Assembly: GCF_000006565.2 (NCBI RefSeq)
Contig: NC_031467.1
Span: 806,001-870,000 of the forward strand
Length of the DNA stretch: 64,000 nucleotides
Origin: Toxoplasma gondii ME49
Lineage: Eukaryota; Apicomplexa; Conoidasida; Eucoccidiorida; Sarcocystidae
Direction of reading: 5' to 3'
Position numbers and translations under genes: made by a program. Below the pieces are notes generated by a model. The model ran no database searches, was not told the origin of the DNA, and saw nothing but the letters and a program-made list of their open reading frames with translations. Below are positions 11,432 through 24,335 of the stretch, piece by piece (within the stretch, counting starts at the first letter, position 1; every line of letters starts with the position of its first letter).

Positions 11432-14400
11432 CTGCAGAGAAACACGGACACACAAAAGACACAAAAAAAACAAGTTGTAGGTCCGCGCCCCGCATTCTCT
11501 ACGTCTCTCTTCTCTCTCGTTCCACGTATCGCTCGCAACGAAGCTTCCTAAATGTACAACGACATCGGTTCGGCTTCAATATAACAAATGTCCTCAACTG
11601 CCTTCCCGTCGTTTGTCCGAGCAAAAGGACCCAGACGACCGTGAATTCGCCTGCAGTTCCTGGATTTCCCACCCACCACAGAATCCATTCCCCGAGGAAC
11701 GGGTCTCCCACGAAAGTGGCCAGAAAACGCTCCACAGCCCCCAAAGCCGTACTCTGTGCGAGAGCACGTCCAACCAAGTGCGACCGACACTGAGCATCCG
11801 CCAGGAAAACCTGGAACACCTTGAAGCGCGATCTCTCTGTCTTGCATGTGTGTGGTCCACACACACCCGCGGAGACCCTTACACCCAGCAGACGCAACGC
11901 GCTCCTCTCTCCCGAGCGCCCGCCACATGCGTCCTTGCCTCCTGCCTACCTTGAGATAGAGAAGCGTGTCGACGAAGTTGTGGACTAAAAACCAGATTTT
12001 TCCGGGGCTGACTTCGTCGAATCTCGTCACGTGCTTGAAAGTGCCTGTGACGCGAAGATCCATCAAGTACTGATTCTGGTGGCGCACCTTGGCCTTGACT
12101 TCCCGCTTGAGCTTCGGATCCCAGTACCGCATCCAGGTGTACGCGCAGGGCAGCTCTGCACTCATCGTCTCCGGGTAGAAGGGCGTGGAGTCGCCCACAG
12201 AGTCTTGGAGTTCTGCGAGAGACTTGAAATCCGAGTCAGCGCGGCAGCAAATCGCCGCGAACGGCGAGCGAATCTTGCCTCCGCGAACGCGGCGCTGATA
12301 GAGCTGAAAGAACTGCGAGTCTTCCCGGCACACGCACGCGTCCTTCTGCGTCGCGGGCTTCGTGTCTGTCTTCGACTCGCGGGGGAAAGACGCATGCGCA
12401 AACGGCAACTCCACTTCCGACGCGCTGGCCTCTCGAGTCGCCAACAGCGTGCTCGCAGCTCGCAAACAACGCACAGCCGTCAGGAACGCCTAGGAAGAAA
12501 CCAAGGCAGCGAGAAGCATTGAACGGTGACAGTGAGGAAAGTTGACGCGGACTCGCGACAGACGGATGCGTCGTGTGAACACCGGACTTGGGGTGACCGA
12601 AAAACCGAGACACCCTGAAGGGCAGCCTTACCGGGGAGACATGGTCCCCGCAGATGGGTGGACGCGAGACCATCCTTCAACAATAGGTACAGGACGGTGC
12701 GCAAAACCGGAAGCACACACCCGACAGACGATGGCCAGTCGGCACTCCAAACACCTGACGTTCCTAAGAGGGACGGTGGAGATCTTCTTACACTCTCTGC
12801 GAAACGAAACTCCCGAAGCCGTTCGTCGAGTGCACAGTTCCTTTTTTGCGGCCTCCCCACAACATACACACACACGGGCGACGGGACGCGCGTGTTCTGA
12901 ACAAGTGCCTCTTTCGTTTCCAGACGCGTCTGACAACCTGAGGGCGTCCACCGGTGCTTGTCCCGCGTCGTTGCCGCGAGCGCAGAACGCAGAGACGCTT
13001 CTCACCATTTCGTTGTACGCTTGGACGGCCAGTTCGACGTCATCGGGGAGCAAAGCCATGAACGGACGGAACTGAGGAACGTCGCCTGTCTGCTCGGTCG
13101 CCACCACAGCGCCCCTCTGGAAACCGACCTCTTGCCGGACGTGCGCCATCGTTCGTTCGTGTCGAAGTTTGTGCCGAAGCAGCTGCCCGGAAGTCACGCT
13201 TTGCTGGCAAATGCACGAGGCTAAAAAGTGAAGCAAAAGCGCCTCTCTCGCCTTCTCGCTCTTCAGCTCTGACAGCCGTTCCTCGAGGAGACCTGCACAC
13301 ACAGCAACGGACCAGACAGACAACGAACTGGGAAGGCGAGAAGCACTTGCGGGTCTCCATCCACGCAACACTCGAGATGTACACTTTCAGCTGCGAAGTC
13401 GTCTGTACACTTTCAGCTGCTTGGGAGGGAGGAAGCGGGAGGAGGGGCGGGGGCGCCCGCGGGAACGAAGGAGACCCCTGGCTGTGAAAAAGGAGGACTA
13501 CGAGACGAGCGGTGAAAATGTGGAGTGGGGAAAAGAAACAAATCTTTCGTGTCCTGTGGGGCCTCTCGGTACTGCGAGCAGAAAAGGTGCCGCATCTTGG
13601 AGGACATCCGAAAAGAATGAGAGACAACGAAAAGCAAATTGCGTGTAGAGAAGGGAAAGCCGCGAGAAGAATGGCGTGGGAAGTATAAAGCTGTTTTCAG
13701 GTTTTTAGAGTGCACACAGAGTCACACAAAACAGCCGGAATCCTGTCGAGGATTTGAACGACGAAAATGATTAGAGCAACCGCCCCGCCGATGGCATTTG
13801 CTGTCGAGCACTACACCAAAAAAAAGCTCCTCCTTCCTCTGGCCCACACGATTCCACGTTTGAAATGCTCGTTTCGGACCTCGAAAAATCCCAAGAGAAC
13901 AAGACAATCAGACAGGGAAAGCGAAGGCGGGAGGGAAGACCTCAAGACCGTAGCGACAACACGGATGACTCTTGGAAGTCACAAAGAAAATGACAAAGAC
14001 ACGCAAGGGAGGAACAGGAGGACGATTTGACAGAAAAGAAGATGAAGAAGGGGAAAGAAAAGAACAGAGAGAAAGGAAGTGGAGAAAGAAGAGAAGCCTG
14101 CGAACCTGAGAAGAGAAGGAAATGGAGCAGGAATCCCGCTGTTTCTTGTTGGTAGCTCAACTCCACCATGTGCCCCCACAAGCTGATGCCATGAGAGAAG
14201 CCGTCTTCGACGCGGCCGTCATGAAGGAGACCGAGACGCTGCAACAGGTCGGTCATGAACCTGCAAAGATAAGAGAAGCGCATTCTTCCGAAACAGAAGT
14301 CGGGAGGGAAGATCAACAGACGAGACGCAAAACAGCGACAGAAGAAAGCTGTAAAAAGCAGCGAACGTCTTCCCAGACAACGAGAGGTCCTCTGCTCTGA

Positions 14401-17139
14401 TTGCGAATGCGCACTTCAACTGAGTGACGATCCAACAACAGAAAACAGTGGAAGTTCGTCTCTCTTCGCAGGGTGGTCGCTCGGAAATCTCCACAACAGA
14501 CTTTGCATGCACACGCGAGAGAAAGCAAACACGGCGCAGAGGCGACACAATCAGCCACCGAATTTCAGAATCACAGAGGTCCTGCTTCGCGCGTCTCTGC
14601 AGGTTCTCCGGGCACTGGCGAGACCGCGCCGTCGGCCCACCAACAGAAGCGCATTAGACTACCGAGACCGACGCGAGGACGGAGACTGCATGCGAGGCTT
14701 TGGAAACGATAGGAAATTGTTGATTCCGAAGCGGAGACAAGAACGGAGCATCCACCACGCGTGGACGACCGTGGCGGGGGGGAAGCATGAGTTAGAACAG
14801 ATGTCGCCTCTGCTCTCAGCTCATTCTCCGGCGCTTTTACGCTTTACAAACACACAGAATGGCCGCCGACTGTGTGCGTTTCTCCAACGGTTCCCCCATT
14901 TTTCATCTTAGGAACCGCCACAGGCCTCCGCGCACTCAGAAACGTCTAGGGAATCCTGAAAAGGGGAGTTCCGGCATTTCCTTCCACTTGTACCACGCCT
15001 TTCCATTCTCAGTGAAGTAGATATCCCCCTTTAGAAAACCTCTGAACGTGCATCTTTCGCACAGCAGACACCCTCACACCTTCCGCGTTCCCTCCAGGAG
15101 TCCCCTCTCCCAGTTCGCCTCTCCGAGCGTAGACTGCTTCGCCGGGCTTGTACCACATAGTGGAAAGCCAAGTCCAGAAGTCGCCTCCCCCCGCGTTCCC
15201 CCCCCCCCCGGCACACACATGTGCATTCAGGAGGATGCGTTTTTCGTTGCATGCGCACCTGAATTGGAAGCGAACGTAGAGACGGAGATTCTCCTCGTAC
15301 GCGACGCTCGGCCGAGTGTTGTCTTTTGACACAGCAAAGAGAGGATAAAGATACAGGCGCAGCAAAGCAGCCTCCCATTGGTCGACCGTCGCCGCGTTCA
15401 AAACGTCTCCCTCCACGGCCAGGCGTTCCAGCTGCTCGTGGTAACGCAGGGTTCGCAGAGCTGAGGGGAGTGAAAAAGGAATAAAAGAAAAAGAAAGAGT
15501 AAAGGAGCAAACGACGGTGTCACTCGGCTCAATGTTCACAGAGATGCACTCCGGCGGGGGACACAGATGACTTGGGATGTCTACAAAGCGTCTCCTGTCT
15601 CTCCCATTTTGAACTCCCATCCTTCTTGCCCTCTTTCCTTCGGGGAGTGTGAGGCAAAACGAGGAATTTGCAACACAAAGTGGTACACAGAAGCCCTCCC
15701 GTATCCTCCGCACGACGCTGGCATTAAAATACACAGAAACCTCTGAAGATCCGTCCTCTCACCAGTTCTCTGTTTGGATGCTCAGATCTCTACCCCACAT
15801 CTCGTCTCAAGATACTTCCATCAAAAGCCATACACAGAAATATACACGCGTCAACCTCGAGCCGTGTATAAAGACAGAAATTCAAATATACGTATATATA
15901 TATATATATATATATATGGATGGATGTAAACAGATCAATAATGCACAGTTAGAGTTATCTAAGACTACCGAGACAGAAGCTGAGGAAAGAGGACATACTC
16001 AGCATGGGAGAGACAGGGAAGTCTCCACCAAAGATCGGGAGGCGAGCTTCAAGGAGGCGATTGATTTTGCTGAACGGAACTTCCCAGAAAAGAATGTAAC
16101 CTGCCGCATCGTAGCCACGACGCCCAGCACGACCACCCGACTGAAAACAACAAAGGAATAAAAAGGTCTCCATCAGTCGCCGCATCTGCCACAAAACCAC
16201 GCAAACAGCGCCCTATATATATATATATATTCTCTAAATAGACGTGTATATTCTCTCTCTACTTACATATATATATATATATATTTATATATAAATGTAG
16301 GACTCTCTCTCTTTCTATCTGTATAGAGGTGTACAGAAAAAGGAATATATGGAACGTATCATGTGTTTCGAGACAGATTGGTCTGTGTTTCTTTTCAGCG
16401 TTGTCGCCACCTCCAGAATTATTTTTGAATAGCTTGCACAGCCAACAAAGTCTGCGCAGAAGCATGGGGCGAAGCACAATTCCTCTCTTTCCTGTTTCTC
16501 TCAGGTGCCTTCATGTCTGCTTGTTTCTCTGCTTCACACGCAGCCTCTCTTCATTTCCTCGCTCGCTTCTCTGTTCGCTACCTCTTCCGAAGACCCGCCT
16601 TTCTCTGTTACGCCTCCCTGTGTCCAACTGTCTCCTAGGTCGTCGACCTCGATACTGCTCCCGCGCCTCTGTCCTCTCGCTCTGTGTCCCGTCGCTGCAT
16701 GCAGGGAAGTCCAGTCCATTTCTCCGTGTCTCTGCCCTCCCGTGTTTCCTTCGCTGCATGCAGAACATGCGAACCGCGCGGCTGCGACCTACCTGCTTGA
16801 ACATGGTGGGCGTCAGCATGAATGAGTCTCCGGCAAAGACGGAGGTTCGGCAAGGCATGTTCATTCCCAGGGCAAGTGCGTTGCTGCAAATGCAGATGCG
16901 CAAATACCCGATTCTGTAAAGAATGTCTACTGCCTCTCTAAAGGCCTTTGGCAGGCCGTTGTCGTAGACCCCGATGCCGCGTCGAAGAGCCTCCACCAAC
17001 AGACGATCTGTCGCCGACACTGCTCGACCTGCACAAACGCATAAACACGCATGCATGCAACCGCGTCATTCCCTCTTCTATACGCGACATGCAAAACATA
17101 AACACAGATATATATATATATATATATACATATATATAC

Positions 17140-17173
<34 letters not shown>

Positions 17174-20100
17174 TTACATATACTTGAGGGTAGACATGGA
17201 AAGTGTCTCAACGTAGACAACTCTATAGACTGTTGTGAACGTGTATATTGGTCCGTAATGCATCATCACACAAATGTGCATACACGTTTATATCGACAGA
17301 CATATACGACATCCACATATCCACACACATATTATCAATATATCTCTATGTGTAGATTTGCAATGCTTAGGAGCCGTGTACGATCGACAGGAATAATGTA
17401 TACCACCAGATCTCTTTTTCTCTCGACGACTGCGTAGCGTTTCAGCGAGAGAAGTCCGTTAAATAGCCTTTTTTGTTACTGATGTGTAAAACGCACGCTT
17501 CACGCGTTCAAGAATGTCCTTGATGTCGTCGAAATTCGTTCCCATGGCCTTGAGAGATGCGAAAGAGAATTCAGGATCGATTTCTTCGGCGATGTCGATG
17601 GGAGGCGGCGGCAGACCTTCGTCCTCGAGAGATCCGGTCTCGTTCTTCCCCAGCCCCTGAGCCTCTCGCTGCTGCCACGATAAGCCGCGCATCTTCTCCT
17701 CCATTTCTCTCTGAGCCAGTGCTGCCTGAAAACAAAGAAAACAAAGAAAACAAAGAAACGTCTTGAATAATATGCATGCGCGTGTGAAAAAACACGCAAC
17801 TCGCCGCTTCGCGCGCACAAAGAAAGGAGATGTCCGCTGAGACGCAAGGACCCAAGAGACACGAGCAGCTGCACTGTCTCTTCGTTTTCGAGGAACTGGA
17901 GAGCGAAACGGACAGATGCAAGCGCAAGTTTCCGATCTCGATGACTCGAAAATGGTACAGAAGTCCTGACACAGAAACGACTTTCGAAGAGTTCGCTGCG
18001 CACGGAGACAGAGAAACCGACAAGAAGAGACATGGACCTGGGTCCGGCTCATCCTCCACCATGTCCTGTTGGACAACGCCCCGCCATGCCCACTCTACAC
18101 ACAAATCTAGACACACTAACACTCATGTGAACATACAAATCAAATGCACCTATATACATATATATACATATACATATATATACATATATATATATATATA
18201 TGTGAACATGATGCATCCGTAAATGAATGCATGCATCAGGATCTGGAGACCAATTGGAACGCGACAAGGTGAGGAGGAAGGTGAGTTGGAGGTGAGTAGA
18301 GAAGCGGATCGGATCGAGGTTGGGCGGAGCGGCGAGGCGCCGTCGAAACGTCATCAGAAAAGGAAGGGTGGGGTTCTTTGGCGGACCTGATACTGCTCCA
18401 TGCGCTTTTTGTTGGCAAGACGCGTGCGGTAGGCAGCCTCCTCGGTCCCGTAGTACTTATCACGCTGAAGTTGCTGCAGGCGCTTCGTCATGGACAACAC
18501 CATTTGACGAATTTCCTGACGGTGGAAGTTGAAGATCAGACAGGGGAGCAACTCTGCGGCGTCCAGCTGCCGGCAGAGCGCGATCAGGTTCTGCGAAGAC
18601 AAGCGGTCAGGGAAAACGAGGCGAGATGAAGCGAAGCAGAAACAAAAACACATGCAAGAAACCCCAGAATGGAGAGCAGAACGCGAAGGAGAAAGAGAAG
18701 AGGGGAGAGAAGACTGAGGACAAGGATACGAAGAACGAGACCAAGACTGAGAAGATGACACAGGAGCAAACAGGAAGGAAGAGGAACAGAAGAAACCTCC
18801 GCATCCATGCGAGTGCACCTCAATCCCCCTTTCGGCCCCACTGACGGACATCGGCATCGAGGTACGCTTTCCAGAATTCTGTCTGCTCCATCACCGTCTC
18901 GAGGTAGTTTGACTTTTCGTCTTGTGCTTCCGTCGCCTTCTCGCTCTCCACCTTCTTCGCCGCAGCCTTGCCGGCTGCGAGCGCCTTTGCGACGGCACCG
19001 GCCATGGGTGTTTCTACGTTTTCAAAGAAAGTCAGTTCTCTTGTCCACGCGGTAGCTGGATCGTCTTGCAGCGCTTGCTGGAATTCGGCGAACTGGGCGG
19101 CCGTCATTTCTTCGCTCTGCACCAAGTCCACCAGCGCTTCGCGCATCGTGTTCCAGTACCACCTGAAGAAACGAACGCAGCGAGGAATGTGCAGGAACAA
19201 AGAAAACTGGTCCACAAGAGACACAGAAAAGAGAACACGATTTCGGAAAGACCTGCAGCAACGGAGAAAACGATTTCGTTTCCTTTCTGCTTCACGGCGG
19301 TGAGTGTTTCAGTCGAACGAGGTACGCCGAGACTCGAAATGACGTCCAGCAAACGTAAAGAGGGGAAACGCGAAAGCAGCAAAACATGAGTCGCAGAAAA
19401 AAGAACGTTACGTAACACCAATACCCATGACCTACGAGGAAGAACGCAGATAAATCGACAGTGTCCTTTCTCCTGTTCTCCCCCTGCTTGCTCCCCTTTC
19501 GTCTCCCCTAGTTCCGCCTCTTCTCTCTTGTGCTTCCGTTCTTCTCTCTCCTGTTCTCGCGAATTTAGGTTCGACTATTTCTGTTTGCATCGTATCCGGC
19601 AACGACGTTTGCGCCACCCCCCTCCACCCCCCCGTGGTACTCGCGTTTCTCTCTAGATTTCCTTCTGCACTTTCTCCTACGCTCCTCTTCGTTCCCTGCG
19701 CTCTCCCATCCCGAAAAGGACCGCTTGACACAGCTGGAAGTGTGGAGGTCAAATGAGTTGAGCTTGACACATGGACGTCTGTCGCCAGTCGTATTGACAG
19801 CGAGAGAAACTCCTCCTCCGTTGCGAAGTCCATGCGTATATACAGTGAGTGAGTCTCCGTGCATGCCGTACTTTGAACGGCGTTTCACAGTGTTTCTTCA
19901 GTGTTGAAAAACCACGCACCTGTACTGTTTCTTCGTGATTGCAGAGCACCCCTCGAAGTAGAATTCCGGGAAAAAGTGCCGCGAGAAAGGATGCTTTTCT
20001 CCGAGCAAAGAAGAAACAAAAAGGTAGACACTCAACCCATCGTTAGGCGGGACGTAGAAGTCGCTAGCCAGACCACCGAGCTTTACCTGAGAAAGAAATA

Positions 20101-23100
20101 AAAATGGAAGAACACAGTGAACAAAACAAGCGTCCAATACCATGACGTTCAACGGAGAATGCGCGTTGAGAAAAGAAGACGACGCCAAGGAGAGAACGGT
20201 CAAGGACTACGCAGCCGACGGCATTCGAGAGACAGCAGAGAGCTCCAGAGAGCGGATGTAGGATCTTGTCGAAACGCGAAGAAACGGCAAGGGAGAAGTG
20301 ACTTCCTGCCTCAAGCCGCCACAGAACGCGAACTGTTTTCAACACTGGAAGAAGCTGTTTCCTGCGTCGCCCAACGATTTCTCAGAGGCCGCGGGTCTGC
20401 GCCCGCAACGCTCCACACTCGAGCTGCGAGGCCCTCTCTTTTAAACAGGAAACGGAGTTTTTCGAGACATAAAAGCAGTTGATTATCCAGATTCCAATTT
20501 CATATAAACGAAAATGAACGAACAGCCACTCCCTCACAAACACCATTCTCCCACAACCTACACACATTTGTACGATACACGAAATGACGCACTTCCACAT
20601 GGACACAGAAATAGAGATCAATCACTTATCTCTCTCTGTGTGTCAAACATCTACCTATGCATTCAAATACGTCGACACAGAGATTTGGATATACAAATTC
20701 AAGTATATATCTATACGCATGTAAAGTACGCATGTCCCCGTGTGTTCAAACATACAAAAAAAAGCATACATATCTTCACACATACAACTACAGATATATA
20801 TATATATATATATATATCCATACTGCCGAAGGACTTGTGCAAGTGAAGTCGGATAAGTGTGTACATGTGCGTGTCTTTGCCGACATCTCTCTTGACAAGA
20901 CACTGGCTGAGAAGGAGATGCGTTGCGAACTGTTGCGCGTATGATGGCGATCAGGCCCGTGAGGTATTTGTGAAAAGAAACAAAAAGGTAAAACCAAGAT
21001 GCGGAGGAAGCCATCTTGTTCTCTCACCTTGTCGTAGTGAACCGAACAAACAGGGTTGAGAGGCAACAGCTTTTTCTCGTGGTAAAGAACCATGTGAAGA
21101 TCGGAGAAACGCTCTTTGTAGTCGATGTGCGTAATCGGAGTGCTAGGATTCGCCGAACGCATCCAGTGCAAAAAGGAATCCGGATTCCCCACCTAAAATC
21201 ATGCACGCAATCAATTACGCACATGTACACACAGTGCTATATATATATATATATATACGTTTTTAAATCAATACTATATTTAAACATGAATATACGACAC
21301 GCGTACATGACATATATATATATATATATATATGCATGAATACATGCACATGTTTGTGTTTATCTGCGGGTAAGACAGCAGCGCGATGTGTCAGATTGAG
21401 CTGTGCAGAGAGACATTGCATGTTCTTTCAGCGTCACCCGGCACAGTTCCTGTGGTCGTCTCTCTTTCTCTCGATTTCAGGATCAGCGCTCCACTCTGAC
21501 AGGCTCCTCGACCGTCCTGACTGAACCCATCGCTACGCATCTCCGTATATCTATCTATATACATAAACATATATACATATATATATATATACATATATAT
21601 ATATACGCAAAACCAAATCCCTGTATCAATTTACAAGCACATACAAACACGTGTATACATCCGTATATGATATTATTTGGAGATATGTACAGGTGCGGCT
21701 GCAGGAGTGTGAGAAGTCGGTCGTTCACCGGCTTTGAAAGACCTGCACTTGTATGGAAGAAGCGCTTGGAAGCAGCTGAGTGCAGACTCGACTCGATGTT
21801 TTTTTGAGACAGTTTACCGTCGCAGACATTGCCAAGAAAGGGCAGGGCAACAGCTTGATCAGTCGCTCCCACTGAGAGCCTCCTTCTTCTTCGCTGATGC
21901 AGTGGATCTCATCCAAGATCACATAACGCAGATTCAAATTCCAGCGCGCAAACGCGCCACTCATTAGGAGCATCTCCAGAATGTGCGGCAGAGTCACGAT
22001 AACCTGCAAGACAAACGCGCGTACGAAGAACGAGACACAGACACACGCGCCTCCTGAAAAGAACTGGAGTCAAGCACCCCACCACCCCAGCCTTTCATGC
22101 ACTCGACAGCCTCCAAGCAAGTTCTTCGCTCTCCACAAAATCCAGAAAACACTCTCTCAAAACATATATACAAATATATATATATAAACATATAAATATA
22201 TATATATATATGTATATATACATCTATAAATATGGATATATGTAGAAACGAAGGCAGGCATGCCTATATATCCTTGTCTATCTATATGTATATATATACA
22301 TACACATATATATATATATAATATATATATGGAATATGGTAAATAATTACATTCATGCAGATGACTTCATTCATTCTTGCGTTTGCGGGTCTTGTCGATC
22401 GTCACTGGTTTGCGATGTGAGACTCTTTATTACCGACGCCTCTCAAGCAGGTCATCGGGCAGACGCAGGCTGCGTGCCGGGGAGAAACAACTGCCTGCCA
22501 TGTTGAGAAATGACACCCGGAGAGAGGGAGAGAAGGAACGGACGGTAAACAGACGGAGAACGAAGAATCACGACAGAGAAGAAAGACGCCTAGAGAAGGG
22601 AGAACGGCGGGGAGAAAGAGAGAAAGAGAGAAAGAGAGAAAGAGAGAAAGAGAGAAAGAGAAAGAACACTGGAGAAAGAGACAAAACTCGAAGAGGTGTC
22701 GAGAGAAAGGAGCGACGCCTCACCTGGGCATTGAGGGGAGGCTCTGAGTTCTGGCGCTCAACGAAGTTGGCAGCGAGGTATTTTCGCGATCCACTTGCCG
22801 CATAAGTTTTGCTTGAAAAGCGTCCGTGGACTTCTGCGTAAACCTGCACAAGAAACACACGCGCTCGGAAAAAAGCCACAGAAACCTCCGACTTCTGCAA
22901 AAGACATCTCAATCAAACAACTATCCATATATATATATATATACATAGACATACACTTTTTTCAATCATATATATGCATGTATAAGTATTTATGTATGTT
23001 TATGTATAGAGATTGATGCGGGTATGGCTGTACAAATAAATTTGCATAAATCCCTTGGAAAATGCATACACACATTCATGTGGATATATGTATATGCTTC

Positions 23101-24303
23101 GATACATTCCGAGAGACAAACATGCATATATAAATACATCCATGTGTTTATACATGTATGTACAGAGACAGACACGTAGACACAATCATTTAGAATGTAC
23201 ACAATCTCCGACACATTCCACGGTAACACGCATGTGTAGATATACATATACATATACATATATATATATACATATATATATATATACATATATATATACA
23301 TATAAATGTATATATATGTATTTATATATTGCAGTACCTGGTCAGCCAGAGCTTTGCTAGGAGAGACGTAGACGATGACGGCGTCGTTATCGATAGCCTT
23401 TTCGCCTCTCAACGGACAGCGGAGGACGAGCTCCATGGCGTAAAAGCAAATGAACGTTTTTCCACTAGATGTGGGCGCTGTGACGAAGACGCTTTCGCGC
23501 CGGTCGATCAGATCCAGCAGACGCACCTGCATGCAATAAGAGCCATTGATTCTCCTGGGTCTCGTCTGCAGACACGTTCTTGCCTGGACTGTGTCCTGTG
23601 CTTCAGAAACAAGACCGTATCTAGACCGGCTTCTTCATCGGCGTCGGAGCGTTGCTCAGTCGCCATCGCCTTCGATTTGACTAGCTAGTTCGTCTCCTTT
23701 TGACAGAGAAGGCACCGATTTTTACTGAGAAGAGGGTCGCTTCCTCTGACGGAAAACGGGAGGAAAAGCACTCCCCAAAATGCAACATCATCAAACAGAC
23801 GCTTTCGCGCAAGCACGGATCTCGTTTCGGAAAAAAGAATTGACACCGACACAGCAAGAGAAACAAAAAACATGGAGAGCATGCGATGAGGTCATACAAA
23901 ACAAGAGACGGAGAGGGCGACACTGAGGACCTGCACTGTGTGTCTCTCTGCGTTCTTTGTCAAAGTCCATTTACGGACAAGTCTTCTGGAACCAAGTCAT
24001 TTCTGTATTTTGAATGCACTAAAAATGTGGAGCTTTGTATATAGAAAAAACGTGTGAGTCACCTACTTGCCAGTAATCAGGAGTGAACAGAACTCGAGGA
24101 TCCTTCTTCGTCCGCGAGCCTGTCGTTCTCTGGAAATCTCCGCCCATGAAGCGAAGCTGCACTTGCGCCTCCTGAACAGACATCCCGGGAATCCATCACG
24201 AACTCTCAAAAAGATGTCTCAAAAAACGCAATGGAAGCTGCCCGTATCTCGCGCAGAAAAAGAGCTGCACAAGGAAACATTCACGAAAGATGAATATATA
24301 TAC

Positions 24304-24335
<32 letters not shown>

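Noticed and set aside
11548..11949. Continuation of helicase exon 24 past 11950
   Set aside because: CTCAAG|GTAGGC is a good donor and the following residues lose all resemblance to the family.
15009..15200. Extra helicase exon reading [16 protein letters not shown] on minus
   Set aside because: Exons 15460-15259 and 14260-14106 already join in phase (AG|G), and this stretch follows a poly-G/C run typical of an intron.
17459..17496. Extension of helicase exon 18 to its in-frame stop at 17459, or to GTAACA at 17479
   Set aside because: Both break the phase with the next exon. GTGCGT at 17496 restores the RRGIGV helicase block in frame.
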